The notes: generated from the sequence alone by a model not told the origin. A DNA stretch of 64,000 bases from Comamonas koreensis (GCF_021026195.1 NZ_JAJNCT010000003.1:248001-312000), one strand, 5' to 3'; shown: positions 45,931 to 56,208, counted from the stretch's first letter. A program made the numbers and translations.

Positions 45931-46788
45931 TCAGTCTTGGGTCCAACCTCTGAGAGGGTGTTCCATCAGACTTGTGCAATCTTTCACTGTCCAGTCTTGT
46001 GAAAAACTGCTCTGGCAGCTATTAGCTTGCATTTTCTTCACTGCGAAAACTGCGCTACCTGAGCCCGTCATTTTAGCATGTAATCCTTGTGATTTCAAAA
46101 AGTCAGAAACTTTTTTTATCGAAGGGCACAGGCTTTCTGCGACCGGCTGCAAGTCGTTTCGACCGAAGTCAAAGTTCTCTGCAGCGAAGCTCGTCATTGT
46201 AGCAGCTTCTGAATCGCGTTTTAGGTTCGGACTTGAAAAAATTAATTTCGTATCCAGACCCTCTTGCGGCTTCACAACTACCAGCGCGGTGTCTGCTAGT
46301 TGCTGCTCGTTTTCGAGTGGACGTATTATGTCACCGATTCCTTCGACCCAAGCCGACTTTCCGAAAATAAAAAACGGAACATCGGCGCCCAGCGTCAGCC
46401 CGATGCGCTGCAGTTCGCTGCGCGAGAGCTTCAAATCCCAGAGCTGGTTCAGGGCCAGCAGGGTGCTCGCGGCATCCGATGAGCCGCCGCCCATGCCCGC
46501 CTGGGCCGGCAGGTTTTTGTACACGCCAATGTGCACGCCCTTGTTGCAGCCGGTGGCCTGCTGCAAGGCCCGTGCAGCGCGGGTGATCAGGTCATCGGCG
46601 GGCAGCGGGGTGTTCAGGTCTTCGCGGCTGATCTGGCTGCCGCTGCGCAGCTCATAGTGCAGGGTGTCGGCCCAGTCGATCAGCATGAACACCGACTGCA
46701 GCAGATGGTAGCCATCGGCGCGTCTGCCGGTGATGTGCAGGAAGAGGTTGAGCTTGGCAGGTGCGGGAACGTCGTACAGCGTACGCAT
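45931..46788 (-). CDS. ispE: 4-diphosphocytidyl-2-C-methyl-D-erythritol kinase (IspE), compositionally mosaic
   Basis: IspE phosphorylates 4-diphosphocytidyl-methylerythritol in the MEP isoprenoid pathway. The 285-residue GHMP kinase shows APAKLNLFLHITGRRADGYH (catalytic Lys near 12), the P-loop LPAQAGMGGGSSDAAST (about 93-109), GADVPFF (catalytic Asp near 137) and MTGSGSAVFA near the C-terminus. The first 135 codons have the GC content of the neighbourhood (about 65%). From 46380 to 45931 the sequence drops to about 46% GC, with poly-A/T codons not seen elsewhere in the window. This suggests that the 3' half was replaced by recombination. The reading frame and motifs remain intact. Confidence 0.93.
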   Translation of the reverse strand: MRTLYDVPAPAKLNLFLHITGRRADGYHLLQSVFMLIDWADTLHYELRSGSQISREDLNTPLPADDLITRAARALQQATGCNKGVHIGVYKNLPAQAGMGGGSSDAASTLLALNQLWDLKLSRSELQRIGLTLGADVPFFIFGKSAWVEGIGDIIRPLENEQQLADTALVVVKPQEGLDTKLIFSSPNLKRDSEAATMTSFAAENFDFGRNDLQPVAESLCPSIKKVSDFLKSQGLHAKMTGSGSAVFAVKKMQANSCQSSFSQDWTVKDCTSLMEHPLRGWTQD

Positions 46789-46810
46789 GGATCAGGGTCT
46801 CACAAAAGAA

Positions 46811-47317
46811 TCATGGCGCGTCGAGGACGATGCGCAGGCTGGCTTCAGGCAGGGGGGTTAGACGGCGGGCCAGGATTCTCCCTTCGCTGCGTGCCTCCAG
46901 ATCGGCCTGCCAGCCGGCCGCCTCGGTGGGTTTGCCCTGCAGCCAGTCAAACAGCGCAGCAATCGGCAAGCTGGTGCCCAGCAGGGTCTGCGTCAGCTCG
47001 TCGAGTGAGCTGGCCTGGCGCGTCTGCGTGCCTTGCTGCGCGCTGGCCTGGCCGGGTGACCATTGCACGCGTGCCACGATATTGCCAAGAGGGTTGAGCA
47101 GCACCAGCTCACCCGAAGCGGCACTGCCTGATAGCTCAAAGCTGCCGCTGGTACTCTGCGGTGGGCTCTCCAGCACCTGCACCGACATGCGGCCCGACCA
47201 GTAGGTCTTGCCCGGTGCGGCTTCCAGCTGGCGCGCTGCGGTGCTGCAGGCCGAGATGACGGGCAGCAGGCCAGCGCCGATGACGGCCAGGCAGAGCTGC
47301 CTGCGCTGCATCGTCAT
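46811..47317 (-). CDS. lolB: Outer-membrane lipoprotein localisation factor LolB
   Basis: LolB receives lipoproteins from LolA and inserts them in the outer membrane. The 168-residue precursor has a lipobox VISAC (cysteine at 24) and the LolB beta-barrel-like pattern (WSGRMSVQVLE, SGSFELSGSAASGELVLLNPLG, DWLQGKPT). The start at 47317 overlaps the TPR gene stop by four bases (ATGA), so the two are coupled. It precedes ispE by 22 bases. The order TPR-lolB-ispE is conserved in betaproteobacteria. Confidence 0.9.
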   Translation of the reverse strand: MTMQRRQLCLAVIGAGLLPVISACSTAARQLEAAPGKTYWSGRMSVQVLESPPQSTSGSFELSGSAASGELVLLNPLGNIVARVQWSPGQASAQQGTQTRQASSLDELTQTLLGTSLPIAALFDWLQGKPTEAAGWQADLEARSEGRILARRLTPLPEASLRIVLDAP

Positions 47318-49089
47318 GGCTTGATTCCCAGGCGCTCAAAGGTCTTCTTGACCATGTCGTTGTTGGGCGCTGTCTTCAAAACGGTGCGCAGCAGCTCTTC
47401 GGCGGGCTTGTTCTTGCCCTGCTTCCACCAGACTTCGGCCAGGTGGGCGCCAATCTCGGCATCGGGTTGCTTGGTATAGGCCTGCTCCAGCAGCTCGGCA
47501 GCGCGGTCAAGGTTGCCCAGCTTGAACTCCACCCAGCCCAGGCTGTCGGTGATGAAGGGATCGCCCGGCGACATGCTCAGCGCCTTTTCGATCAGGCTCT
47601 TGGCCTCGTCGAGCTTGAGGCCGCGATCGGCCAGCGAGTAGCCCAGCGCGTTATAGGCATGGTGAAAATCGGGCTGCAGCTCGATCAGCCTGCGCAGTTG
47701 GGTCTCGGCCAGCTCGATGTTGTTCATGCGTTCGGCGAGCATGGCCTGCTCGTACAGCGCGTCCGGGTCCTGCGGTTGCAGCGCGACCAGGCGGCCTTGC
47801 AGCTCCAGCGCCTTGGCATAGTTCTTCGCAGTCTTTTGCAGTTGCACTTGCGCTGCCAGCTTGGCGCGCGCTTCGCCGGCATTGCCTTCGGGCAACTGGT
47901 CCAGCAAAGTAGCAGCGGCATCGTAGTTGCCTTGCTGCATCTGGATGGAGGCCTTGCGCAAGGTGGCCAGCGCGGTGTTGCCGGCCTTGGCGATCTCATC
48001 GGCCCAGCGGTCAGCCTCGGCCCATTTCTGCTGGGCTTCGGCCATCTGCTCGCGCAGCATCAGGCTTTGGATACGTACTTCACGCTGCAGCACCGCCGAG
48101 GGGAATTTGTCGATCAGGGTGTCGAGCTTGAGCAGCGAGACATCGGCCTCGGTGTACTGCTTGAGCTGGGCTTCCAGTGCGGCTTTCAGCATCCAGGCGT
48201 CGGCAGATTCGGGGCTCAGGCGCGTGGCGTTTTCCAGCTGGGTTTTGGCCTCGTCAAAGCGCTCGGCATTCATCAGGCTGCGGGCATAGGCCAGGTGGGC
48301 CTCGCCGCTCTTGGATTTGTCCAAGAAATCAACCACCAGCGATTCAGCGCCGGGCACACCTGCGTTGACCAGGTCAGCGGCGAGCTTGGCCGCGCTCTCG
48401 TTGTCGGGGTTGAGCTGCAGCGACCGGCGGGCAGATGCCAATGCCTCGGTCTTCTGGTCGGCGGCCAGCTCCATGCGGCCGATGGCGGCCCAGGCCTCGG
48501 GGCCGGTGGCGGGGTTTTCCAGCTCGGGGGTGAGTGCCTCGCGCACGATGCGGGCGGCCAGCGTCTGGTCGCTCAGGCGGCGGTAGATGCTGGGGATGGC
48601 GCGGATCCAGTCCAGCTTTTCATCGGGCTTGGCCAGTGCAATCTCTTGCTTGAGCAGCGGGCCGGTTTCCTCGCCATGGTTGGTCGAGAGCATCACCTGC
48701 AGCATGTAGCGGCTGGCGGCGCGCGATTGGGGGAAGGCGTTCTTCCAGGCCTGGGCCACTTCAGTGGCGCGGCTGGCGGAACGCGACAGCAGCGCCAGCT
48801 GTGCGCTGCGTTGGTAGACCTTTTCGTCGCCCGATCGGCGGGCGGCATCGAGCAGCAATTCCACGCTGGTCGCCGCATCACCACGGTAGGCGTACATTTC
48901 GCCCAACAGCAGTTCGTAAAAAAGCTCCGCATCCAGCTCCACTCTGGCATCATCGGCGCGCTCAGCCGCGGCCAAGGCCAGTGGTCGCTGGGCAGCGCCG
49001 TTTTGCGGTGCTTGGGCAGGCGCTGCAAACGCGGGTGCCATCAGGCCAGAGGCCAGAAAATAAGCCAGTAAACGAAGTTTTTGCGTCAT
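47314..49089 (-). CDS. Exported tetratricopeptide-repeat protein
   Basis: A 591-residue protein with a signal peptide (MTQKLRLLAYFLASGLMAPAFA, cleaved near AAPA) and about a dozen TPR-like helical pairs throughout. A clear copy is the stretch with LEKALSMSPGDPFITDSLGWVEFKLGNLDRA near the C-terminus (EKALxxxPxD...DxxGW). It is the usual upstream neighbour of lolB-ispE in betaproteobacteria and probably acts in the periplasm in envelope biogenesis, but its function has not been established. The ATG at 49089 is chosen over one eight codons earlier because the signal peptide starts there. Confidence 0.87.
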   Translation of the reverse strand: MTQKLRLLAYFLASGLMAPAFAAPAQAPQNGAAQRPLALAAAERADDARVELDAELFYELLLGEMYAYRGDAATSVELLLDAARRSGDEKVYQRSAQLALLSRSASRATEVAQAWKNAFPQSRAASRYMLQVMLSTNHGEETGPLLKQEIALAKPDEKLDWIRAIPSIYRRLSDQTLAARIVREALTPELENPATGPEAWAAIGRMELAADQKTEALASARRSLQLNPDNESAAKLAADLVNAGVPGAESLVVDFLDKSKSGEAHLAYARSLMNAERFDEAKTQLENATRLSPESADAWMLKAALEAQLKQYTEADVSLLKLDTLIDKFPSAVLQREVRIQSLMLREQMAEAQQKWAEADRWADEIAKAGNTALATLRKASIQMQQGNYDAAATLLDQLPEGNAGEARAKLAAQVQLQKTAKNYAKALELQGRLVALQPQDPDALYEQAMLAERMNNIELAETQLRRLIELQPDFHHAYNALGYSLADRGLKLDEAKSLIEKALSMSPGDPFITDSLGWVEFKLGNLDRAAELLEQAYTKQPDAEIGAHLAEVWWKQGKNKPAEELLRTVLKTAPNNDMVKKTFERLGIKP

Positions 49090-49134
49090 CGGCCCATAAT
49101 AAACGATGCCCAAGGGCCTTGCAGAAGGAAGAAA

Positions 49135-49947
49135 GTGCCAGAGTTACCAGAAGTGGAAGTCACGCGGCGGGGATTGGTTGCGCCGCTGCAAGGCGCGCGC
49201 ATCGCCTCCGTGCGTATCGGAAAGCCTTTGCGCTGGCCGCTGGGTATCGAGACCGCAGCGCTCGCTGGCCGCACCATCACTGATGTGCAGCGCCGCGGCA
49301 AATATATCGTGCTGGTGCTGGACCAGGGTGTGGTGCTGATCCACCTGGGCATGTCCGGCAGCCTGCAGGTCAGCCAGATGGATGTGCCCGCCGGCCCGCA
49401 TGACCATTTCGACCTGTTCACCGACCAGCATTTGCTGCGCCTGCACGACCCGCGCCGCTTTGGCGCGGTGGTGTGGTCGCCCGATGCCGATTCCGGCATG
49501 GCCGCCAAGCTGTTTGCCAACCTGGGCGTGGAGCCCTTGAGTGCCGGCTTCAGCTTTGAGCACCTGTGGGCGGGTTTGCAAAAATCGCGCATGCCGATCA
49601 AGCAGCTGCTGCTGGGCGGCCAGGTGGTCGTGGGCGTGGGCAATATCTACGCCAGTGAGGTGCTGTTCCTGGCCGGCATCGCACCCACCAAACCGGCCAA
49701 CCAGACCACACGGCCCCAGGCGCGGCGCCTGCATGCAGCGATCGTCGAAGTGCTGACCCGCTCGATTGCGCTGGGCGGCAGCACCTTGCGCGATTTTGTC
49801 CAGGTCAATGGCTATGCCGGTGCCTTCCAGGCGCAGGCCAGCGTTTATGGCCGGGCTGGAGAGCCCTGCCAGCAATGCGGCCAGCCGGTGCAGGTCATCA
49901 AACAAGGGCAGCGCAGCACCTATTACTGCAAGCGCTGCCAGAAATAA
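49135..49947 (+). CDS. mutM: Formamidopyrimidine-DNA glycosylase
   Basis: MutM (Fpg) excises 8-oxoguanine and formamidopyrimidines. The 270-residue enzyme starts MPELPEVEVTRRG, where Pro2 is the Schiff-base nucleophile and Glu3 the acid. A lysine in RRGKYIVLVL (about 57) contacts DNA. The C-terminal zinc finger has CQQCGQ and CKRCQK. The start is a GTG at 49135 after AAGGAAG. The next gene, mutY, is only 67 bases downstream; together they form the GO system against oxidised guanine. Confidence 0.95.
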   Translation: MPELPEVEVTRRGLVAPLQGARIASVRIGKPLRWPLGIETAALAGRTITDVQRRGKYIVLVLDQGVVLIHLGMSGSLQVSQMDVPAGPHDHFDLFTDQHLLRLHDPRRFGAVVWSPDADSGMAAKLFANLGVEPLSAGFSFEHLWAGLQKSRMPIKQLLLGGQVVVGVGNIYASEVLFLAGIAPTKPANQTTRPQARRLHAAIVEVLTRSIALGGSTLRDFVQVNGYAGAFQAQASVYGRAGEPCQQCGQPVQVIKQGQRSTYYCKRCQK

Positions 49948-50014
49948 ACACCGGGCTGACAGGCCGCCCCAGAGCGGCCGCAGCCATCTATAACTCCCCC
50001 CGAGAACAGCGATT

Positions 50015-51052
50015 GTGAGCCGATTTTCCGAACAGATTGTGGCCTGGCAGACAGTCCACGGAAGACACCACCTGCCCTGGCAGAACACCCAGGATGCCTA
50101 CCGCGTCTGGCTGTCCGAGATCATGCTGCAGCAGACCCAGGTCAGCACCGTGCTGGGCTACTACGAGCGGTTCTTGCAGCGCTGCCCCACGGTGGCCGAT
50201 CTGGCCGCGGCCAGCGATGAAGAAGTCATGGCGCTGTGGAGCGGCCTGGGCTACTACAGCCGCGCACGCAACCTGCACCGCTGCGCCAAGGAGGTGATGG
50301 AGCGCTTTGGCGGTGCGTTCCCGCACACGGTCGAAGAACTCTCGTCCTTGCCTGGCATTGGCCGTTCGACCGCAGGCGCGATTGCCTCGTTCTGCTTTGC
50401 GCAGCGGGCTGCCATTCTGGATGCCAACGTCAAACGGGTGCTCACCCGCGTGCTGGGCTTTGACGACGACCTGGCCAGCAGCGCCGCCGAGAAAAAGCTC
50501 TGGGCGCTGGCCGAAGACCTGCTGCCCACCACCGACCTGGCGCGCAACATGCCGCGCTATACCCAGGGCATGATGGACATGGGCGCCACCATCTGCACCG
50601 CCAAAAAGCCCAGCTGCCTGCTCTGCCCGGTGCACGGAGATTGCGTAGCACACCGCCAGGGCCAGCCCGAGCGCTATCCCGTCAAGACCAAGAAATTGAA
50701 GCGCAGCGCCGCCAGTTGGTGGCTGCTGTGCTGGCAACGGCCCGATGGCGCCATCTGGCTGGAAAAGCGCCCGGCACCGGGCATCTGGGCCGGCCTGTTC
50801 TGCATGCCGGTCTGCGACAGCGAAGAAGCACTGCTCCAGCTGTCTGCCCGTTACGGCGCCACCTCAGCGCCCGTGCATGGCGCCGCTTTTTTGCATGTGC
50901 TCACCCACAAGGACCTGCATCTGCACCCGGTGCGGGTCCCCATTGCTGCCGATTTTGTGCCGGCACAGTCTGGCCAGTGGGTGCTGCCTGCACAGTGGCC
51001 CGATGTGGGCCTGCCCGCGCCGGTTCGCAGTCTGCTGCAGCGCGGGTTCTGA
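50015..51052 (+). CDS. mutY: Adenine DNA glycosylase MutY
   Basis: MutY removes adenine mispaired with 8-oxoguanine. The 345-residue protein has the catalytic Glu in SEIMLQQTQV (Glu35), the helix-hairpin-helix LPGIGRSTAGAI, catalytic Asp in ILDANVKRVLTR (Asp136), a 4Fe-4S site Cys194/Cys201/Cys204/Cys210 (CTAKKPSCLLCPVHGDC), and a C-terminal NUDIX-like domain that reads 8-oxoG (about 225-345). The start is a GTG at 50015 and begins MSRFSEQIVAW. It lies 67 bases after mutM on the same strand. Confidence 0.95.
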   Translation: MSRFSEQIVAWQTVHGRHHLPWQNTQDAYRVWLSEIMLQQTQVSTVLGYYERFLQRCPTVADLAAASDEEVMALWSGLGYYSRARNLHRCAKEVMERFGGAFPHTVEELSSLPGIGRSTAGAIASFCFAQRAAILDANVKRVLTRVLGFDDDLASSAAEKKLWALAEDLLPTTDLARNMPRYTQGMMDMGATICTAKKPSCLLCPVHGDCVAHRQGQPERYPVKTKKLKRSAASWWLLCWQRPDGAIWLEKRPAPGIWAGLFCMPVCDSEEALLQLSARYGATSAPVHGAAFLHVLTHKDLHLHPVRVPIAADFVPAQSGQWVLPAQWPDVGLPAPVRSLLQRGF

Positions 51053-51160
51053 GGCTGGCCGGGGCAGCAGGCACTGGCGTCGATTGCAGTGCTTGTCCTG
51101 CAAAGCGCGCCTTTGCCCGGCAATTAGACTGCAGCCATCTTTTTGCTTTGAAAGTGCGCC

Positions 51161-51397
51161 ATGGAACCCACTGTCCATCCATTCTCGTCCCTGTTCCAGC
51201 AACTGGGCCTGCCCGATGACGACGCATCGATTCGCGAGTTCATTGAAACCCACCGCCCGCTGCCCGACACCTTGCTGATGGCCGACGCTCCGTTCTGGTC
51301 GCCAGCACAGGCGCGCTTTTTGCGGGAGAGCATCACCGCAGATGCCGATTGGGCGAACGTGGTGGACCAGCTCAGCGTGGCCTTGCGCGCCGAGTAA
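51161..51397 (+). CDS. DUF2789 small protein
   Basis: A 78-residue protein with the DUF2789 pattern: LFQQLGLPDDDASIREFIETH, then APFWSPAQARFLRES and DADWANVVDQLSVAL. The function is unknown. It starts after the mutY gene, on the same strand, with a 108-base gap, and converges with rapZ (12 bases between stops). Confidence 0.85.
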   Translation: MEPTVHPFSSLFQQLGLPDDDASIREFIETHRPLPDTLLMADAPFWSPAQARFLRESITADADWANVVDQLSVALRAE

Positions 51398-51409
51398 GCA
51401 GCGCGTGCA

Positions 51410-52303
51410 TCAGCCTTTTTTGGCGCTCAGCTCGCGGTGGCGCTGCAAGGTCGTCCAGCGGCCTTGAAAGTGCTGGGCCAGCGCGTTGACCAGATAGACC
51501 GAGCGGTGCTGGCCGCCGGTGCAGCCCACTGATACGGTGGCGTAGCTGCGGTGGTTTTTCACCAGCTCAGGCAGCCAGTTGTCCAGAAAGCGGATGATGT
51601 CGTTTTGCATCTGCAGCACCTTGGGCTGCTGTGCCAGGAAGTTGGCGACCGGTGCTTCCAATCCCGTGTGGGGGCGCAACTCTGGCTCGTAATAAGGGTT
51701 GGGCAGCATGCGCACATCGAACATGTAATCGCTGTCGATCGGGATGCCGTGCTTGAAGCCAAAGGACTGGAACAACAAGGTCAGGCTCGATTGAGGCGCC
51801 TGGATCCAGTCCTTGATCTGCGCTTGCAGCTGCGATCCGCGCATATTGCTGGTGTCGATCACATGGGCCTGCTCGCGCAGATCGGACAGCAGCGCACGTT
51901 CCTCTTCGATCATCTGCACCAGTGCACGCGGGCCTTCTTGCAGCTTTTCGTTGGTCAGTGGGTGGCGCCTGCGGGTTTCAGAAAAGCGGCGCATCAGCGT
52001 GTCGCGCTGTGCATCCATGTAGATCAGCCGAACCTGGGCACCGGCATCGCGCAGTCGGTCTAACTGCCCGGGCACCAGGTAGAGTCCCTTGGCGCTGCGC
52101 GCATCGATGGCGATGGCAACGCGGCTGCCATGCTGCCAGTGCTCCAGCGCGACCAGGGCCTGCAGCAGCTCGGGCGGAAAGTTGTCCACACAGTAGTAGC
52201 CCACGTCTTCCAGTGCATGCAACGCCACGGACTTGCCCGAGCCGGCCATGCCGGTGATGACCACCACTTCCAGGGGCTGCGAGGCAGATGTCTTATCGGT
52301 CAT
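51410..52303 (-). CDS. rapZ: RNase adapter protein RapZ
   Basis: RapZ is an RNA-binding ATPase-like protein. In enterobacteria it delivers a small RNA to RNase E to control glucosamine-6-phosphate synthase. The 297-residue product has Walker [17 protein letters not shown] (about 18-33), [19 protein letters not shown] and a C-terminal domain with [15 protein letters not shown]. The start at 52303 overlaps the recN stop by 11 bases, and the recN 3' end supplies its ribosome binding site (GGAGGAATGA). The small RNA partners known from enterobacteria may be absent in this lineage. Confidence 0.93.
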   Translation of the reverse strand: MTDKTSASQPLEVVVITGMAGSGKSVALHALEDVGYYCVDNFPPELLQALVALEHWQHGSRVAIAIDARSAKGLYLVPGQLDRLRDAGAQVRLIYMDAQRDTLMRRFSETRRRHPLTNEKLQEGPRALVQMIEEERALLSDLREQAHVIDTSNMRGSQLQAQIKDWIQAPQSSLTLLFQSFGFKHGIPIDSDYMFDVRMLPNPYYEPELRPHTGLEAPVANFLAQQPKVLQMQNDIIRFLDNWLPELVKNHRSYATVSVGCTGGQHRSVYLVNALAQHFQGRWTTLQRHRELSAKKG

Positions 52304-53951
52304 TCATTCCTCCGGCAATCATCTCTTGGGCATGGGCCCGGCTGGTGGCCGAGAGGTTCTCGCCGCCCAGCATGCGGGCAATTTCGTTGACCCGCTCATC
52401 AGCGGCCACGGTACGGATATGGCTGGTGGTGCCTCCCTTGCTGCGCTGCTTGGCCACCAGCAGATGATGGTCGCCACGCGCTGCTACCTGGGCCAGGTGG
52501 GTGACCGCCAGCACTTGGCGGTCGCGCCCCAGTGCCCGCATCACGCGGCCCACCGCATCGGCCACGGCGCCGCCGATGCCCGAGTCGATCTCGTCAAAGA
52601 TCAGCGTGGGGGCCTGGCCGAGCTGGCTGGTCGAGATCGCAATCGCCAGCGAGATGCGCGAAAGCTCGCCGCCCGAGGCCACCTTGGCAATCGGTTTTGC
52701 GTCGGTGCCGGGGTGGCCGGCCACCAGCAGTTCCACATCGTCAATGCCATCGCTGCGTGGCTCGCGCGCCGGGCTGACCTGGGCCACAAAACGGCCACCG
52801 GCCATGCCCAGGTCCTGCATCGCCGCGGTGATGGCCTTGGACAGGCGCTTGGCCGCTTGCTGGCGCGCTTGGCTCAGCGTGGCGGCCACCTTTTGGTAGG
52901 CCTCCTGTGCCTGCTGGGCATTCTTGCTGAGCTGCACCATGTCGGAGGAGGCTTCCAGCGCCAGCAGCTCGGCATGCCAGCCCTGCAGCAGCGCGGGCAG
53001 GTCTTCCGGCGCACGCTTGTAGCGGCGCGCCAGCGATATCCAGCTGCCCAGGCGCTGGTCCAGCTGTTCAAGCTTGTCCGGATCCAGCTCGGCATGGCGC
53101 AGGTAGCCGTTGAGCGAGCGCATCACATCTTCGAGTTGGGCCAGGCAGGATTCCAGCGAATCGGCCATCGCCGAAAAACCGGGCTCCACATGGGCCTGGG
53201 CCTGCAGCAGATGCAGGCTGCGGTTGACCTGGGTGAGCGCGCCGCCGTCTTCGCCTTCGAGGCTGGCCATCGCGTTGTTGGCTGCATCCATCAGGGCCTG
53301 GGCGTTGGACAGGCGCCCGTGCTGGGTGTTGAGCTCCTCCCATTCCTGCGGGCCGGGCGCGAGCTTGTCGATTTCGGCAATCTGCCAGAGCAGGCGTTCG
53401 CGCTCGCGCTGGTGGGTTTCCTCCATGCTGCGGGCTTGCTGCAAGGCTTTGTCGGCACTGCGCCACAGCGCATAGGCGCGCTGGGTGGGGGTGCTGTCAG
53501 TGCCGGCATAGGCATCGAGCAGCTGGCGCACCGATTCGGGCTGGGTCAGCCCTTGCCAGGCGTGCTGGCCATGGATGTCGACCAGGGCGCCGGCAATGCT
53601 GCGCAGCTGCGTTGCGGTAGCCGGCACGCCATTGATCCAGAATTTGCTCTTGCCCTGCGCATCGATCACACGGCGCAGCAGCAGGGTTTCCTCACCCGGC
53701 ATGTCGTTGTCGCTGAGAAAGCCTTCGAGGGTGGCGGGCGTATCGAACTCGGCCATCAGCTCGGCGCGGCTGGCGCCCTGGCGCACAAAACCGGTGTCGG
53801 CGCGGTGGCCCAGCACCAGTTGCAAGGCATCGATCAGGATCGATTTACCGGCGCCGGTCTCGCCGGTCAGCGCCGTGAAGCCGGTTTGGAAGTCCACCTC
53901 TAGCTGCTCGACGATGACGAAATCACGCAATCCAATGCGTCTGAGGCTCAT
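52293..53951 (-). CDS. recN: DNA repair protein RecN
   Basis: RecN is an SMC-like ATPase that helps join double-strand breaks. The 552-residue protein has Walker [11 protein letters not shown] (about 31-40), a long coiled-coil middle rich in Glu and Gln (about 150-380), a signature [12 protein letters not shown] and Walker [13 protein letters not shown]. The start overlaps the nadK stop by four bases (ATGA). The recN-rapZ coupling is unusual compared with E. coli, but nadK-recN is a common betaproteobacterial pair. Confidence 0.95.
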   Translation of the reverse strand: MSLRRIGLRDFVIVEQLEVDFQTGFTALTGETGAGKSILIDALQLVLGHRADTGFVRQGASRAELMAEFDTPATLEGFLSDNDMPGEETLLLRRVIDAQGKSKFWINGVPATATQLRSIAGALVDIHGQHAWQGLTQPESVRQLLDAYAGTDSTPTQRAYALWRSADKALQQARSMEETHQRERERLLWQIAEIDKLAPGPQEWEELNTQHGRLSNAQALMDAANNAMASLEGEDGGALTQVNRSLHLLQAQAHVEPGFSAMADSLESCLAQLEDVMRSLNGYLRHAELDPDKLEQLDQRLGSWISLARRYKRAPEDLPALLQGWHAELLALEASSDMVQLSKNAQQAQEAYQKVAATLSQARQQAAKRLSKAITAAMQDLGMAGGRFVAQVSPAREPRSDGIDDVELLVAGHPGTDAKPIAKVASGGELSRISLAIAISTSQLGQAPTLIFDEIDSGIGGAVADAVGRVMRALGRDRQVLAVTHLAQVAARGDHHLLVAKQRSKGGTTSHIRTVAADERVNEIARMLGGENLSATSRAHAQEMIAGGMNDR

Positions 53952-54850
53952 GGCGTGATGCCCCCTTCGTTCCAGCCCAGCTTTTTGCGCAGGGTGGCGT
54001 AGTAGTTCCAGCCCCGGGGGTGCAGAAAGCGTGCCTTGTGCGGCGCGCTGCGCACCAGGATCTTGTCGCCGCGCAGGATGGAGGCGAGCGACTGCATGTC
54101 GAAATTGGCGGCCACATCGCGCCCGCCAATCACTTCAATCGAAATCTCTTGCGTGTCTGGAATCACGCTGGGCCGGTTGGACAGCATGTGCGGCGCAATC
54201 GGCGCCATCACCCAGCAGGGCACCGTGGGGTGCACGATGGGGCCCCCAACCGACAGCGCATAGGCGGTCGAGCCGGTGGGGGTGGCAATGATCAATCCGT
54301 CCGCGCGCTGGTTGGCCACCAGCTGGCCATCGACCTCGACCCGCAACTCGACCATGCCCGAGGTACCACCCCGGTTCACCACCACATCGTTGAAGGCCAG
54401 GGCCTCGAAGACGCATTGGCCTTCGCGCATCACGCGGGCATGGATCATCGAGCGCACTTCTTCCTCGTACTCACCCGCCAGAATCGCCGACAGCGGGCCC
54501 ATGAAGGTCTGCAGCGGCACGTCGGTCACAAAGCCCAGGCGGCCCTGGTTGATACCGACCAGAGGCGTGTTGTACTGGGCCAACTCGCGCCCCACACCCA
54601 GCATGGTGCCGTCGCCTCCCAGCACAATGACCAGGTCGCAGCGCTCACCGATCTGCTGCATGCTGAGGGTGGGATAGTGCTCCATACCAGTGAAGGCGGC
54701 CGTCTCTTGCTCCAGAAATGCAGTGCCGCCCTGGGCCTCGATATAGCATGCGATCTGGCTGAAAGCCGCATAGGACTGCTGGCGCACCTCGGCAGTGGGT
54801 GGCGCATGGTGTTTGCCGATCAGGGCAATGTGTTGAAAGCGAGACTGCAT
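53948..54850 (-). CDS. nadK: NAD kinase
   Basis: NadK phosphorylates NAD to NADP with ATP. The 300-residue product has the GGDGT motif (about 78-82, [10 protein letters not shown]), a nucleotide-binding [20 protein letters not shown], and [18 protein letters not shown]. The ATG at 54850 ([14 protein letters not shown]) is used; an upstream TTG at 54856 has no ribosome binding site. The start of recN overlaps its stop. It is divergent from hrcA with about 300 bases between them. Confidence 0.95.
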   Translation of the reverse strand: MQSRFQHIALIGKHHAPPTAEVRQQSYAAFSQIACYIEAQGGTAFLEQETAAFTGMEHYPTLSMQQIGERCDLVIVLGGDGTMLGVGRELAQYNTPLVGINQGRLGFVTDVPLQTFMGPLSAILAGEYEEEVRSMIHARVMREGQCVFEALAFNDVVVNRGGTSGMVELRVEVDGQLVANQRADGLIIATPTGSTAYALSVGGPIVHPTVPCWVMAPIAPHMLSNRPSVIPDTQEISIEVIGGRDVAANFDMQSLASILRGDKILVRSAPHKARFLHPRGWNYYATLRKKLGWNEGGITP

Positions 54851-55154
54851 ACGCAAATTACATCACCAAAGTGATGGAATCTATTTGAATTTCTTGAGCA
54901 GCCCCAGATGGCGGTTGCCGCCTGCCCTGCGAAGGCATGTCGAGCCGCTGGCCGGGGCTGGGCCGGAAGCTGCTCTGGCGCGTGCATGCAGGCGCACCGG
55001 GACAGCCACCGCGCCATTGTTGCATGGGCATAGAAATCCACAGCGGCGCAGCACCATCCGGCGGCGGTATCTGACAAGGCATCGGCCTCCCGCATTACCC
55101 TTGATCCATGCCAGGCGCACCATCAGACCCCAAGGACACGGATAAAATGCGCCC
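54851..55154. promoter_or_regulatory. nadK-hrcA divergent intergenic region
   Basis: A 304-base region between the nadK and hrcA starts. It has a small CATCAC-N4-GTGATG dyad at 54860-54875 near nadK, two GC-rich imperfect dyads, and GATAAAAT seven bases before the hrcA start (55141-55148) that could be part of a promoter or ribosome-entry region. The CIRCE operator that HrcA binds (TTAGCACTC-N9-GAGTGCTAA) is not present. No coding frame with family identity was recognised. Confidence 0.5.
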
Positions 55155-56156
55155 ATGCTTGATGACCGCGCCCGGCTGCTGCTCAAAACCTTGGTGGAAC
55201 GCTATATAGCGGATGGCCATCCGGTGGGCTCCCGCGCGCTCACGCAGGCGCCGGGGCTCGATTTTTCGCCAGCCACCATCCGCAATGTGATGGCCGACCT
55301 CGAAGGTCTGGGTCTGATTGCCAGCCCCTATACCTCCGCCGGCCGCATCCCCACCGCCAAGGGCTACCGCCTGTTTGTCGACACCATGCTGACGGTGGAC
55401 CCGGACCAGGTCGTGTCAGCCGAGATTGCGCCGGAGCAGCCGCAAAAGGTCATCTCCAGTGCGGCAGGCGTGCTGTCGGAGCTGTCGCAGTTTGTCGGAG
55501 TGGTGCAGGCACCGCGCAAAAGCTCATCGTTCCGCCATATCGAGTTCTTGCGCCTGTCGGAAAAGCGCATCTTGCTGATCCTGGTCTCGCCCGAGGGCGA
55601 TGTGCAGAACCGTGTGATCTTCACCGAGTCCGACTATTCCCAAAGCCAACTGATCGAGACGGCCAACTACCTCAACGCCCACTACGCCGGCCTGGCGATG
55701 GAGCAGGTGCGCCAGCTGCTGCGCAAGGAAGTGGACAGCCTGCGCGACGAGATTGCCGCGCTGATGCTGGCCGCCGTAAATGTGGATGAAGACGCCGAAG
55801 AAGCCCCGCATGAGCTGGTGATTGCCGGCGAGCGCAATCTGCTGGCCGTCAGCGATTTCAGCAACGACATGACCAACCTGCGCCGGGCCTTTGACCTGTT
55901 CGAGCAAAAGACCCAGATACTGCACCTGCTGGAGAACTCCAACCGCGCCGAAGGCGTGCAAATCTACATCGGTGGCGAGAGCCAGCTGCTGTCCGTCGAG
56001 GAGCTGTCCGTCGTCAGCACCCCCTACCAGGTCAATGGCAAAGTGGTCGGCACCTTGGGCGTCATCGGCCCCAAACGCATGCCCTACGAGAAGATGATCC
56101 AGATCGTTGGAATCACCTCAAAGCTCGTCTCCAACGCACTGAGCCATCCGAAATAA
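55155..56156 (+). CDS. hrcA: Heat-inducible transcription repressor HrcA
   Basis: HrcA binds CIRCE operators and represses groESL or dnaK genes; GroEL aids its folding. The 333-residue product has the winged-helix N-terminus [31 protein letters not shown] and the conserved [39 protein letters not shown] (about 38-76), then a GAF-like effector domain and a C-terminal [15 protein letters not shown]. The ATG at 55155 is the only good candidate. It faces nadK, an arrangement seen in other Burkholderiales. A CIRCE was not found within this window, so its targets are elsewhere. Confidence 0.95.
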   Translation: MLDDRARLLLKTLVERYIADGHPVGSRALTQAPGLDFSPATIRNVMADLEGLGLIASPYTSAGRIPTAKGYRLFVDTMLTVDPDQVVSAEIAPEQPQKVISSAAGVLSELSQFVGVVQAPRKSSSFRHIEFLRLSEKRILLILVSPEGDVQNRVIFTESDYSQSQLIETANYLNAHYAGLAMEQVRQLLRKEVDSLRDEIAALMLAAVNVDEDAEEAPHELVIAGERNLLAVSDFSNDMTNLRRAFDLFEQKTQILHLLENSNRAEGVQIYIGGESQLLSVEELSVVSTPYQVNGKVVGTLGVIGPKRMPYEKMIQIVGITSKLVSNALSHPK

Positions 56157-56208
56157 ACGCTAGAATGCAAAGCTTCACTCGCCGGGCATCCCGGCAAGTG
56201 GTGGTGCC

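Noticed and set aside
47443-49071. A plus-strand 542-codon frame opposite the TPR gene.
   Set aside because: Antisense shadow rich in Gly, Gln and His, with no domain.
54885-55145. An 86-codon frame in the nadK-hrcA gap.
   Set aside because: Arg/Pro-rich, no ribosome binding site, no family; treated as noncoding.
54851-55154. CIRCE element (HrcA operator) before hrcA.
   Set aside because: No TTAGCACTC-N9-GAGTGCTAA or close variant was found in the gap.
54851-55154. LexA box before nadK-recN.
   Set aside because: No CTGT-N8-ACAG-type palindrome at the right position was seen.
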